Assembly: GCF_004341625.1 (NCBI RefSeq)
Contig: NZ_SLZG01000008.1
Coordinates: 62,001-126,000, forward strand
Origin: Rhizobium sp. BK376
GTDB taxonomy: Bacteria; Pseudomonadota; Alphaproteobacteria; Rhizobiales; Rhizobiaceae
Direction of reading: 5' to 3'
Length of the DNA: 64,000 nucleotides
Shown piece by piece: positions 8,630-18,676 of this stretch. The notes beneath the pieces were generated by a model. The model was given only the letters and a program-made list of their open reading frames with translations, had not been told where the DNA came from and searched no databases. Positions within the stretch are counted from its first letter, which is position 1, and the number at the start of each line of letters is the position of its first letter. The position numbers and the translations under genes were made by a program.

Positions 8630-9024
8630 TGTGGGCTCACTTGGTGGAGGCGTCGACAATCTCACTCGGCGGCACGCTAGCGCAAACGCTATCGGACTGA
8701 AATCGGCTAAGCCGGATATTTTGCCGCATCCGATTTTTTGACTGTGTCTTGGGTGCAACGCCGGGGAGGTTTGATTCGGGCTCGACGTTTGGAAAATCTT
8801 TCTAATCTGCTGTGCTTCATTTGCAACATCGGCGCCTTTTCGATACCGGCAAAAATAGTTTGCCTGACTTAGCATATTGCCAAATCACGCCCCGGGGGCC
8901 TAGCACTGGGCCGTGGAGCTTGATTGCTCCCACCGAAAGAAACCGTCTGGAGGAGGCGCGACAGGGCGCAAAATCTATTGCGAAATCCTGATCTTCCATC
9001 CGACATTTCGAATTGGAGTAACTG
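8630..9024. other. Intergenic region between FAH gene and porin
   Basis: This 395-bp stretch should hold the divergent promoters of the FAH gene and the porin. GGAG lies about 7 bp before the porin ATG. I see no convincing gene, repeat or strong -35/-10 pair. Confidence 0.5.
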
Positions 9025-10119
9025 ATGAATATCAAGGGGCTTCTTTTTGGCTCCGCTGCTGCACTCGCAGCAGCATCCAGCGCTCACGCTGCAGATGCGA
9101 TTGTCGCCGCCGAGCCTGAACCGCTCAACTACGTCCGCATTTGCGATGCCTACGGGGTTGGCTATTTCTACATTCCGGGCACCGAGACCTGCATCAAGAT
9201 CGGCGGCAAGATCCGCACCGAAGGCGAGTGGTATGACGCCTACAACCCGAGCAGCCGCGTTGGCACGCTCTGGCATGACCGTACCGAGCTCAATATCGAT
9301 ACAGCGACGGATACCGAATTCGGCGCTCTGAAGACCAACACCATCTTCCGCTGGGAATGGAACGACGGAGGCAGCACCTCCTCGAAGCTCCTGTTCGCCA
9401 ATATCAGCCTTGGCGGTTTCACGGTCGGCAAGCTCGATTCGCAGTATAACCTCTATGCGGGTTACGCTGGCGACGTCATCAACGACGACGTGATCTATGA
9501 CGGTCCTTACGAACTGAACCAGTTGACCTACAACTACGACAGCGGCACCGGTTTCACCGGCGTGATCTCGCTGGAAGACAGCAACTCGACCTCGACCGGC
9601 GACGCCTCGTACGGCGCTTCGTGGTGGACCGACGACAAGGAAAACCACTACGCTCCTGACGTTGTCGCGGGTCTCGGCTACACGACCGGCACGCTCGGCT
9701 TCAAGATCGTTGGCGGTTACGACTCGATCGTCGAAGAAGGCGCCATCAAGGCTCGTATCGACGCCAAGTTGGGCGGCGTGGAAGCCTTCCTGATGGGCGG
9801 CTGGAACACGGATGGCGACAAGCTGAACAAGTATGCCGGCACAAACCAGGATCGATCGGCTTGCCCGGTTGATCACCCTGAACTTTGCGGCTGGGGTGAT
9901 TGGGCTCTGTGGGGCGGCGTTGGCGTTCCGTTCAACGACAAGCTGAAATGGAACCTGCAACTGGCCTACACGGATTCGAAGATCTTCGAAGCCACGACGA
10001 ACCTGAAGTTCAATCCGGTCAAGAACCTGCTCGTCGAGCCGGAACTGACCTACGTCCATTACGACTCGATCAACGACGATACCGTTGCCGGTATCCTTCG
10101 CTTCGAGCGCAACTTCTGA
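9025..10119 (+). CDS. Outer-membrane porin (Porin_2, Omp2b/RopA type)
   Basis: Trimeric beta-barrel porin of the alphaproteobacterial Porin_2 family, 364 aa. A signal peptide ends at ...SSAHA (residue 22) and is followed by the family start ADAIVAAEPEPLNYVRICDA. Further marks are YFYIPGTETCIKIGGKIR, a cysteine pair in the loop SACPVDHPELCGW, and a terminal Phe (RFERNF) as required for barrel assembly. An intrinsic terminator follows. Rhizobia carry several such genes, so the exact paralogue is not named. Confidence 0.93.
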   Translation: MNIKGLLFGSAAALAAASSAHAADAIVAAEPEPLNYVRICDAYGVGYFYIPGTETCIKIGGKIRTEGEWYDAYNPSSRVGTLWHDRTELNIDTATDTEFGALKTNTIFRWEWNDGGSTSSKLLFANISLGGFTVGKLDSQYNLYAGYAGDVINDDVIYDGPYELNQLTYNYDSGTGFTGVISLEDSNSTSTGDASYGASWWTDDKENHYAPDVVAGLGYTTGTLGFKIVGGYDSIVEEGAIKARIDAKLGGVEAFLMGGWNTDGDKLNKYAGTNQDRSACPVDHPELCGWGDWALWGGVGVPFNDKLKWNLQLAYTDSKIFEATTNLKFNPVKNLLVEPELTYVHYDSINDDTVAGILRFERNF

Positions 10120-10143
10120 TTTGACCTAATTATCGGCGAAGAG

Positions 10144-10170
10144 AAGGCCCGGCATATTGCCGGGCCTTTT
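10144..10170 (+). terminator. Intrinsic terminator of the porin gene
   Basis: Stem AAGGCCCGGCA/TGCCGGGCCTT with a 3-base loop and TTTT, 25 bp after the porin stop. Confidence 0.9.
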
Positions 10171-10203
10171 GCTATGCAGACGCCAGTGTCGGCGATGGGG
10201 TGC

Positions 10204-10253
10204 TTAGAGCAATTCCAGCAAAAGTGTCACACGGTTTTGCGTCCGGAATTGCG
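10204..10253. repeat. Rhizobial-type intergenic inverted repeat
   Basis: GCAATTCC and GGAATTGC arms, each with an inner GCAAAA/TTTTGC arm, flank a short loop. The motif TTAGAGCAATTCC...GGTTTT...CCGGAATTGCG resembles a dispersed intergenic repeat I recall from Rhizobium genomes. It lies between the porin terminator and the stop of the convergent ATPase gene. Confidence 0.65.
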
Positions 10254-10257
10254 GAAA

Positions 10258-11343
<1,086 letters not shown>

Positions 11344-11381
11344 GGTCTTCTCCTTCAGGTCCGACGTTGCGACATGCAGGT

Positions 11382-12452
11382 TCATGCGGGCCTCCAGCTC
11401 TTGTATTTCCGGCTCTCCGGGCCGACGGGGAATCGAACTTCCGTTCGAGTCTCCGATGACTCGTAGAAGGCGGTCACCAGTTCCAGCGCACGACGGGCGT
11501 CGACTGTTGTCACCGGCAGGGGACCGCTGGACACAAGAGCGTCGTGGAAGAGCGTCATCTGGGTCTCGAAGCGTATCGGCACCGGCGTCCAGTCCTTAAG
11601 CACTGCGTCGATCCTGGCTGCAATCTCGTCGTTGGCCGGGACAATCGTCCACGGATCCTGACCGGGGCTATAGGGTTCGTGGTTGCTTTCGAAGAGCACG
11701 TTTTCGAAGCAGAGGCGCAGGCGGCTGATCTGCGAAGTCGAGCCAAGGGTGGCGCTGATCGTCGCCAGCGCGCCGTTTTCCATCAGCAGGCTGGCGCTGG
11801 CGCAATCCTCAACCTCGATATCATTGACGCGGGTTGCCACCCGACCGAAGAGGCCCGCTATCGGTCCCATCAGATAGGTCAGCATGTCGTGCAAATGGAT
11901 CGAATGCGTCATCAGCACGCCGCCCAGTTCGGTCGCCCACTTGCCCCGCCACGGCACGGCATAGTATTCGGCTGTGCGCAGCCAGTGGGTTTCCGAGGTC
12001 GCGACATAGGGCTTGCCGGCGATACCGGCATCAATGATACGCTTGGCTTTCTGGACGCCGTCGCCGTAGCGATACTGGAAGATCGGCATGAGCACACCGC
12101 GCGCCGTCTTTTCGGCTTCCATAACCGCATCGACATCGGCGAGCGAGCCGACCAGCGGCTTCTCGCAGACGACGTGCTTGCCTGAAGCCAGAGCCTGCAG
12201 GATGAGTTCAAAATGCGAGCCGGGAGGCGTGCAGATGTCGATGATATCGATATCGGGCATTCTGAGAACTTCGGCGAAATCCTTGGTGCGTCCCTTGATG
12301 CCGAATTCATTGCCGACGGCGTTCAGGCGCTCGTCGTTGAGATCGCAAAGGATGGCAACCTCGAAACGATCGGGATGCGGCAGATAGCCCTCGACGATGT
12401 GGGAACGGCCGATGCCGAGACCGATGACTGCGACTTTTTTGATATCAGACAT
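11382..12452 (-). CDS. Gfo/Idh/MocA family oxidoreductase (a)
   Basis: NAD(P)-dependent sugar or inositol-type dehydrogenase, 356 aa. The Rossmann glycine motif is GLGIGRSH (residues 11-18) and the conserved C-E-K-P is at 96-99. The C-terminal half is the alpha/beta GFO_IDH_MocA_C domain. It sits 6 bp after the next dehydrogenase gene and 38 bp before the ATPase gene, within the transporter operon. The substrate is unknown but likely the imported sugar or a derivative. Confidence 0.88.
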   Translation of the reverse strand: MSDIKKVAVIGLGIGRSHIVEGYLPHPDRFEVAILCDLNDERLNAVGNEFGIKGRTKDFAEVLRMPDIDIIDICTPPGSHFELILQALASGKHVVCEKPLVGSLADVDAVMEAEKTARGVLMPIFQYRYGDGVQKAKRIIDAGIAGKPYVATSETHWLRTAEYYAVPWRGKWATELGGVLMTHSIHLHDMLTYLMGPIAGLFGRVATRVNDIEVEDCASASLLMENGALATISATLGSTSQISRLRLCFENVLFESNHEPYSPGQDPWTIVPANDEIAARIDAVLKDWTPVPIRFETQMTLFHDALVSSGPLPVTTVDARRALELVTAFYESSETRTEVRFPVGPESRKYKSWRPA

Positions 12453-12458
12453 GCGCGA

Positions 12459-13484
12459 CTACTTTCGAAAATCTCTTTGGGAAGTGGCTTCAGCCAGTGC
12501 TTGAGCTTTCAACGCCAACTCCATAGCTCTAAAGCAATGTTCCTGGCCCATGGCCGTCTCGGTGCGATCGCGGATATCGGCAGCAAGCTGCCGGCCGTAG
12601 GGTAGTTCCACATCGCTGCAATCGATGTGCTGCATGCCCTTGCGGTCGACGAGGAAAAGGTGATCGGTGCCCGGGCGTCCGGCAACATCGAGATATTTCC
12701 TAAGCTCGATCGAGCCTTCCGTCCCGACGATGAAGAGGCGGCCGTCGCCCCAGGTCGGCAGTCCGTCCGGGGTGAACCAGTCGACGCGGATATAGCCCGT
12801 CGCATCAGGCGTACGCAGATGCACGTCGCCATAGTCCTGCAGCTCCGGCGTATCGGGATTGGCGCGATTGGCGACCGTCGCCGATAGCACCTCGACGTCG
12901 AGCGAATCCGTGAAGAACAGGAACTGTTCGAACTGATGGGCTGCAATATCGGTGATGATGCCGCCGTAGCGCTGGCGCTGGAAGAACCATTCCGGGCGGG
13001 TCGGCTTGCGCAGGCGATGCGGACCGAGGCCGGTCGTGTGGATCACCTTGCCTATGGCGCCTGATTTGACCAACTCGCCGGCCTTGACTGTCGAAGCTGT
13101 CTCGAAATGCTCGGAATAGAGAATGGAGACGATGCGCTTGGTCTCGGCCTGGACGCGTCGGACTTCCGCCAGCTGTTCCAGCGTCGTCATGCCGGGTTTG
13201 TCGAGCATGACGTCCTTGCCGTGATGCATGGCTGATATTGCGACGCCCGCTCGTTCGCTTGAGATCGCGGCGCTGAGGATCAGATCGATCGAGTGGTCCT
13301 CGAGGATCTGCCTGCGGTCGACTACGCGCTCAGCCTGCGGAAAGCGTTTTGCGAAGGCGGCGGCGAGGTCGTCCTCGATGGCATAAAACGAGACCAGTTC
13401 GGCGCCCGCCCTCAGCATGACGTTGACCTGGCCGTAGATATGGTCGTGGTTGAGACCGATGGCGGCGAAGCGCAGAGCGCTCAT
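12459..13484 (-). CDS. Gfo/Idh/MocA family oxidoreductase (b)
   Basis: Second dehydrogenase of the operon, 341 aa. The N-terminus MSALRFAAIGLNHDHIYGQV is atypical for the family in having GLNHDH in place of a GxGxxG motif, and the catalytic loop reads DKP (95-97) instead of EKP. AAAGGA lies upstream of the ATG. The protein differs clearly from its neighbour, so the two probably act on different intermediates or in sequence (oxidation and re-reduction). Confidence 0.87.
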   Translation of the reverse strand: MSALRFAAIGLNHDHIYGQVNVMLRAGAELVSFYAIEDDLAAAFAKRFPQAERVVDRRQILEDHSIDLILSAAISSERAGVAISAMHHGKDVMLDKPGMTTLEQLAEVRRVQAETKRIVSILYSEHFETASTVKAGELVKSGAIGKVIHTTGLGPHRLRKPTRPEWFFQRQRYGGIITDIAAHQFEQFLFFTDSLDVEVLSATVANRANPDTPELQDYGDVHLRTPDATGYIRVDWFTPDGLPTWGDGRLFIVGTEGSIELRKYLDVAGRPGTDHLFLVDRKGMQHIDCSDVELPYGRQLAADIRDRTETAMGQEHCFRAMELALKAQALAEATSQRDFRK

Positions 13485-13512
13485 GCGACATGTCCTTTCA
13501 TAAGTCTTGGCA

Positions 13513-14397
13513 TCAGCGTTTCAGGCCGGCGGTGGCGATGCCATCGATCAGCAGGCGCTGGAAGAAGAGGAAGATGAGGAAGACCGGGATCAGCGAAATG
13601 CTCGACATGGCAAACAGGCTGCTCCAATCCGAACTGCCGGTCGAATCCACGAAGGAGCGCAGTCCAAGCTGGACGGTATAGGTATTGATGTCGCTCAGAT
13701 AGATCAGCGGGCCGAAGAAATCGTCCCAGGTCCAGATGAAGGAGAAGATTGCGGCCGTTGCGAGAACGGGCAGGGAGAGAGGCAGCATGATCTTCCAATA
13801 GATGCGCCAGGGACTGCAGCCGTCCATCATCGCAGCCTCGTCGAGTTCGCGCGGTATGCCGCGGAAGAACTGCACCATCAGAAAGATGAAGAAGGCGTCG
13901 ACCGCGAGGAACTTCGGCACGACGAGCGGCAGCATCGTCTTCACCCAGCCGAGCTTGAGGAAGAGGATATATTGCGGAATGAGGGTGACGTGATAGGGCA
14001 GCATCAGCGTCCCCAGCATCAGCGCGAACCAGAAGTCGCGCCCCCAGAAGCGCAGCCGTGAGAAGGCATAAGCGGCCAGCGAGCAGGAAACGACATTGCC
14101 GATGACCGAGAGTACGGCGATGACGACCGAATTCCAGACGAAGGTGCCAAAGGTCACCTGGGCGCCCATCCATCCCCTGACATAGGCGCTGAAATCGAGT
14201 GAACTCGGGATCAGCGACGCGCTCTGGAAGATCTCGTTCTGGTCCTTGACCGAGCCCGACAGCATCCAGAGCAGGGGATAGAGCATGACGATCGAGGCAA
14301 TGATCAGTGCCGCATGGATCAGCACCGACAGAATGAGGGCGCGCTCGCGCGGCGGGTTGAGATCGTCGGAGAAGGAAACAAGCTTCGCATCAGTCAT
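13513..14397 (-). CDS. ABC sugar importer permease (MalG type)
   Basis: Inner-membrane permease of 294 aa with about six hydrophobic segments. The EAA loop is visible as ELDEAAMMDGCSPWRIYWKIMLPLS near residues 188-212. Its start overlaps the end of the other permease gene by 8 bp, so the two are translationally coupled and should form the heterodimeric channel. Confidence 0.93.
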   Translation of the reverse strand: MTDAKLVSFSDDLNPPRERALILSVLIHAALIIASIVMLYPLLWMLSGSVKDQNEIFQSASLIPSSLDFSAYVRGWMGAQVTFGTFVWNSVVIAVLSVIGNVVSCSLAAYAFSRLRFWGRDFWFALMLGTLMLPYHVTLIPQYILFLKLGWVKTMLPLVVPKFLAVDAFFIFLMVQFFRGIPRELDEAAMMDGCSPWRIYWKIMLPLSLPVLATAAIFSFIWTWDDFFGPLIYLSDINTYTVQLGLRSFVDSTGSSDWSSLFAMSSISLIPVFLIFLFFQRLLIDGIATAGLKR

Positions 14398-15355
14398 CGT
14401 AGTGCACCCAATACCGTGCTGACAGGAAGGAGAAGGCGGTGAAGATCGCGATGATGATCACAAGGATCCAGGCGAGCGCCGCTGCATATCCCATGCGGAA
14501 GAAGCCGAAGGCTTCCTGGTAGAGGTAGAGTGTGTAGAACAGCGTCGAATCGATCGGGCCGCCGGTGCCTGATGAGATGACATAGGCCGGGGTGAAGGCC
14601 TTGAAGGCATCGATCGTCTGGACCACGGCGTTGAAGAAGATGACCGGGGTCAAAAGCGGCAGCGTGATCTTGAAGAAGATGCGCGTCTTCGAGGCGCCAT
14701 CAAGGCTTGCCGCCTCGTACATGTCCGTCGGGATCTGCCTCAGGCCGGCGAGGAAGATGATCATCGGCGAGCCGAACTGCCAGATTGCCAGAACGATCAG
14801 CGTATAGAGCGAATAGTCTGGGTTCGAGATCCAGCTTGGGCCTTCGATGCCGACATACCAGAGCAGCGTGTTGACCACGCCGTCGCCGTCGAAGATCTGC
14901 CGCCAGAGAACGGCGATCGCGACGCTGGAGCCGAGCAACGACGGCAGGTAGAAGATGGCGCGATAGACGGTCAGGCCGCGTATGCCGCGATTGAGGAGCA
15001 GCGCGACCATCAGCGCGAAGGCGAGCTTCAGCGGGACCGAGCAGACGACGTAAAAGAGCGTCACCCGCATTGACGAAATAAACTTGTCGTCGCCGCCGGC
15101 GATGCGGGCGTAATTCTCGATGCCGACGAAATGCGGCGCCTGCAGCAGGTTATAGTCGGTGAAGGACAGATAGAGCGACACCAGCGCCGGTCCGAGCGTC
15201 AGGCCGAAAAAGCCGATGAACCATGGCAGCAGGAAGAGATATCCCGGCAGGTTGCGGGCAAGCGCTCCGGGCGGTTTCGTTCGTTCGCTATTGCGCGCGA
15301 TGGGGCGCAGGCCGACAGCGGAGCTGCCGGCGGCGCTTGATGTTTGCGTGCCCAA
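14390..15355 (-). CDS. ABC sugar importer permease (MalF/UgpA type)
   Basis: Inner-membrane permease of 321 aa with six hydrophobic segments and the EAA loop MYEAASLDGASKTRIFFKITLP. The start is TTG at 15355, 4 bp after the binding-protein stop; AGGCTGAG upstream could serve as the ribosome site. The first ~33 residues are a hydrophilic cytoplasmic tail. Confidence 0.92.
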   Translation of the reverse strand: MGTQTSSAAGSSAVGLRPIARNSERTKPPGALARNLPGYLFLLPWFIGFFGLTLGPALVSLYLSFTDYNLLQAPHFVGIENYARIAGGDDKFISSMRVTLFYVVCSVPLKLAFALMVALLLNRGIRGLTVYRAIFYLPSLLGSSVAIAVLWRQIFDGDGVVNTLLWYVGIEGPSWISNPDYSLYTLIVLAIWQFGSPMIIFLAGLRQIPTDMYEAASLDGASKTRIFFKITLPLLTPVIFFNAVVQTIDAFKAFTPAYVISSGTGGPIDSTLFYTLYLYQEAFGFFRMGYAAALAWILVIIIAIFTAFSFLSARYWVHYDD

Positions 15356-15359
15356 GGTC

Positions 15360-16646
15360 TCAGCCTCGCGTTATGTTTGCGGCTGCCTGTTCGGTGAATT
15401 TCGTTGCGGCATCCGTCGGGGATGAACGGCCGAAGGCCACTTCCTCCGCGATCTTCTTCAGGAGGAACGCGTTTTCGCCGGCGCCGTTCGGCGGCGGCGG
15501 GGGCAGGGCGCCGACCTGCGGCGTCAGGCGGCCGATATAGTCGACGACGAGCTTGCTGTTATCGTCCAGGCCAGCCGTCAGTGCCTTGCGGACCTTGTCG
15601 GAGGCAGGGACGCCGCGTTCGACGCCGAGCGCCTTGGTGCCGTCAGGGTCTTCAACGAGATAGTTGACGAAGGCGACGGCTGCATCCTTGTTCTGCGACT
15701 GGGCCGAGACCGACATCAACATCGAAGGCTTCAGATATTGGCCTGGCTTTCCGCTCGCTCCGGCATTCGGATAGGCGAAGATGTCGAATTTTTCCTTGCT
15801 CAGGCCCTGGATTGCCAGGAACTGATTGGAGTGCGCGAAGCTGACGGCGGATTTGCGTAGGACGATGGTGCTGGTCTCGATCGTCTGCTGGTCCAGCGCC
15901 TGGACGTCGGCGGGCACGCAGGCTTTGCTGTCGCGCATATGGGCCCAGAAGGTGAACCAGTCGGCTGTATCCTTGGCGTCGAAGGCGAGTTTGCCGTCAC
16001 TGCTGTAGAGCGCCTTGCCGCGCTGGCGCAGCCAGCATTCGAAGGCGGGCTCCAGGCCGCTGGCATCCTGCGATCCATAGAAGGTGCGGCGCTTCTTGGC
16101 AGCGGTGAGCTTGGCGGAGGCATCGGCGAACTGGTCCCAGGTCATGCCGTCTTGCAGGGGATCGAGGCCGGCCTCCTTCCAGGCATCGGTGTTGTAGACC
16201 ACCATGCTGGAATTGACGCCGAGATTGACGCCATAAAGCTTGCCGTCGACCTTGCCGGAATCGATGTTGGCATTGCCGAAATCATCGATCGCCAGCGACT
16301 TGCCCATATAGGGCGTGAAGTCGAGAAGCGTGCCGCGGCGGGCATATTCGAAGATATAGCGATAATCCATCTGGATCAGGTCGGGGGCATTGCCGCCCGC
16401 CGTCTGGGTGGCGAGACGGGTCCAGTAATTGTCCCATCCGAAGGATTCGCCGGCGATGGTAATATCGGAATTCTTGGCACCATATTGCTTGATCGCATCC
16501 ATCGTCCTGTCGGTGCGCTCCTTCGAGCCCCACCAGAGGAAGCGCATGGAGGTGGCGGCCCGTGCAGGGGCCAATCCCATGGCGCTGAAGGCGATCGTGG
16601 TTGCCATGCCGCATAGAAGCTGGCGGCGGTCTATCGTCAACGTCAT
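15360..16646 (-). CDS. ABC sugar importer substrate-binding protein (1)
   Basis: Periplasmic binding protein of the SBP_bac_1 type, 428 aa. The signal region MTLTIDRRQLLCGMATT... with APARA at the end resembles a Tat signal. GGGGAGGAG precedes the ATG. It heads the operon of two permeases, two dehydrogenases and the ATPase. It is a clear paralogue of the binding protein at 24694: both share a RxxWWG...DRTxRT start, WLRQRGKxLY, DVQxLDQ, LGVERGVPxS and a PPPxP segment near the end. Confidence 0.93.
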   Translation of the reverse strand: MTLTIDRRQLLCGMATTIAFSAMGLAPARAATSMRFLWWGSKERTDRTMDAIKQYGAKNSDITIAGESFGWDNYWTRLATQTAGGNAPDLIQMDYRYIFEYARRGTLLDFTPYMGKSLAIDDFGNANIDSGKVDGKLYGVNLGVNSSMVVYNTDAWKEAGLDPLQDGMTWDQFADASAKLTAAKKRRTFYGSQDASGLEPAFECWLRQRGKALYSSDGKLAFDAKDTADWFTFWAHMRDSKACVPADVQALDQQTIETSTIVLRKSAVSFAHSNQFLAIQGLSKEKFDIFAYPNAGASGKPGQYLKPSMLMSVSAQSQNKDAAVAFVNYLVEDPDGTKALGVERGVPASDKVRKALTAGLDDNSKLVVDYIGRLTPQVGALPPPPPNGAGENAFLLKKIAEEVAFGRSSPTDAATKFTEQAAANITRG

Positions 16647-17181
16647 CCTGGTCTCCTCCCCAGTTTACCGATGATCTACGAGACTGCTGTGCATCACATA
16701 ACTATTTGGTTACAAAATGGAGAGAATTTGAGACGTGTCAAGCCATCATTCCACTATCGGCTCGAAACAGCTTTGGGTTGTTCGCGCCGCAGGGCCGTTT
16801 GTGACAGGCAAATCCGGATGGGCATCGTGGTTCCACGGAGAGAATTGCCGCAATACTGGCTTTGCAAGGGGTATTTGGCCTGCGGCAGAAGGTCACGCTG
16901 TTCCGACCGGGCCAGATTGACATGATCTGCCGATCGCTCCGTTGCCACATGAAATTTTTTCTGGGGCAGTTGACAAATGATGGTGTCCGGGTCGATCTTG
17001 TAACTGTACAGTTACATCTTTGAAATGGTAATCTATTGTTTTTTCAATGTATTCCATTTTGCAGACTTCTGGGAGGAGGAATGTGATGTTCGCCTGTCGT
17101 TTTCGGCTCCCCGTGGAGGCTGATGTCATATCGCCTCTGCCGTCTCGACCGGCCGCAACATGCGCTCGGGTGGATTGAGCC
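16647..17181. other. Divergent promoter region of the sugar locus
   Basis: These 535 bp separate the transporter operon from the enolase-superfamily gene. They contain the perfect palindrome at 16999-17016 and an isolated GGTTAC near 16708-16713 that resembles one half of it. No gene is supported here. Confidence 0.5.
16999..17016. promoter_or_regulatory. Perfect 18-bp palindrome, probable operator
   Basis: TGTAACTGTACAGTTACA is a perfect dyad. It lies 166 bp upstream of the enolase-superfamily gene and about 350 bp upstream of the binding-protein gene. GntR-type repressors often use such short A/T-flanked dyads, but no regulator gene is part of this cluster, so the cognate factor is unknown. 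Confidence 0.6.
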
Positions 17182-18615
17182 ATGGCTGATCCTTTGAACA
17201 TTAGACTCGTCGAGGCGCGGGCCTTTGAACGCCCGGTCCGCCTGCGGCTGCCGTTCCGCTTCGGTGCGGCGACCTTGCGCGAGGCGCGGCAGATATTTCT
17301 GCGCGTCCGCATCGAGGATGCTGCAGGCCGCTCGACCTACGGTATGGCGGCGGAATTGATGGTGCCGAAATGGTTCGACAAGTCTCCTGAACTTTCCAAC
17401 GGCGACAATGAAAACCAGCTTCGCCGGTCGCTGACGCTTGCCCTCGATTCGCTTCAGGGGGCGGGGTTGGGTAGCGCCTTCGCGCTCCACGCAGTCGTCG
17501 AGACAGAGCATCACAAGCGTGCAGCATCCGAGAGATTGAACGGGCTCGTCGCGTCCTTCGGACTGGCGCTGGCCGACCGGGCCATCATCGATGCCGTCTG
17601 CCGCATGGAAGGCATTTCTGTTGCACAGGCGGTTCAGGCGAATCGTTTTGGCATTGATATCTCTACCGCTCCCGATCTTACAGGCTTCGATCTGTCGATG
17701 TTCCTGTCCAGCCTACAGCCATCCAGTCATATTGCTGCCCGTCACACCGTCGGCTTGGTCGATGCGATCGCCACGGGCGATATTGCCGAGGAAGATCGGC
17801 TCAATGACGGTTTGCCCGAAAGCCTGGAGCAGGCGATCGACGCCTATGGCCTGACCTTCTTCAAGGTGAAGGTCTCGGGCGATCCAGTTGCCGATATCGA
17901 TCGGCTTTGCCGCATCGCTGCGCTCATCGATTCCAAGGTGCCGGACTATTCGGTGACGCTCGATGGCAATGAACAGTTCTCGTCCGCAGAGGCCGTCGCG
18001 GACTTGCTGATGCGCATCAAGGCAGAGCCGCGGCTTGCTCGTTTTGCCGCCTCCATTCTCTTCGTTGAACAGCCGATCGCCCGCGCTCACGCTTTCGAAA
18101 AGCCGGTTTCGGCGCTCGCCGCCTTCAAGCCGGTCGAGATCGATGAATCTGACGCCACGATGGATGCCTTCATCACTGCGCGGGGACTTGGCTATGACGG
18201 CATCTCGTCGAAATCCTGCAAGGGCTTTTATCGCTCGCTGCTGAACCGCGCTCGGGTCGCGAAGTGGAGTGCGGAGGATGGCCGCGCCTATTTCATGTCG
18301 GGCGAGGACCTGACCACACAGGCGGGTCTTGCCGTGCAGCAGGATCTCGCGCTCGCGGCTTTGATTGGCATGACCCATATCGAGCGCAACGGCCACCATT
18401 ATGTCGACGGCATGGCCGGCGCTCCGCTTGCCGAGCAGGCAGCTTTCGCGGCCGGACATTCCGACCTTTACCGTCTCCGTGACGGCCGTGCGCGTCTTGC
18501 CATCGAGGGCGGACGCATCGCGATCGGCTCGGTCATCGGTGCGATCGGTCTCGGCTCGTCCGTTGAGCCGGACTGGAGTGCCATGGAGCCTTCGCCGATC
18601 GCGCCGAAAGCCTGA
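17182..18615 (+). CDS. Enolase-superfamily (mandelate racemase/muconate lactonizing-like) enzyme
   Basis: A 477-aa enzyme expected to abstract a proton alpha to a carboxylate, as in sugar acid dehydratases, racemases or lactonizing enzymes. Candidate residues are the base K228-V-K230, metal ligands D261 (TLDGNEQ), E296 (FVEQPI) and D321 (EIDESD), and K344 (GISSKSC) on the opposite side. It is longer than the usual 360-400 aa, with an insertion around residues 60-125 and a longer tail. It begins the plus-strand arm facing the transporter operon. The substrate is not predictable. Confidence 0.8.
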   Translation: MADPLNIRLVEARAFERPVRLRLPFRFGAATLREARQIFLRVRIEDAAGRSTYGMAAELMVPKWFDKSPELSNGDNENQLRRSLTLALDSLQGAGLGSAFALHAVVETEHHKRAASERLNGLVASFGLALADRAIIDAVCRMEGISVAQAVQANRFGIDISTAPDLTGFDLSMFLSSLQPSSHIAARHTVGLVDAIATGDIAEEDRLNDGLPESLEQAIDAYGLTFFKVKVSGDPVADIDRLCRIAALIDSKVPDYSVTLDGNEQFSSAEAVADLLMRIKAEPRLARFAASILFVEQPIARAHAFEKPVSALAAFKPVEIDESDATMDAFITARGLGYDGISSKSCKGFYRSLLNRARVAKWSAEDGRAYFMSGEDLTTQAGLAVQQDLALAALIGMTHIERNGHHYVDGMAGAPLAEQAAFAAGHSDLYRLRDGRARLAIEGGRIAIGSVIGAIGLGSSVEPDWSAMEPSPIAPKA

Positions 18616-18676
18616 CATTTTGTGTTGAATGGTTCAGGACGGGAGCCGACGCGCCGTCCATCTCTGGAGGAGAGAT

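Noticed and set aside
8869..10059. 396-codon minus-strand frame
   Set aside because: Antisense shadow of the porin gene.
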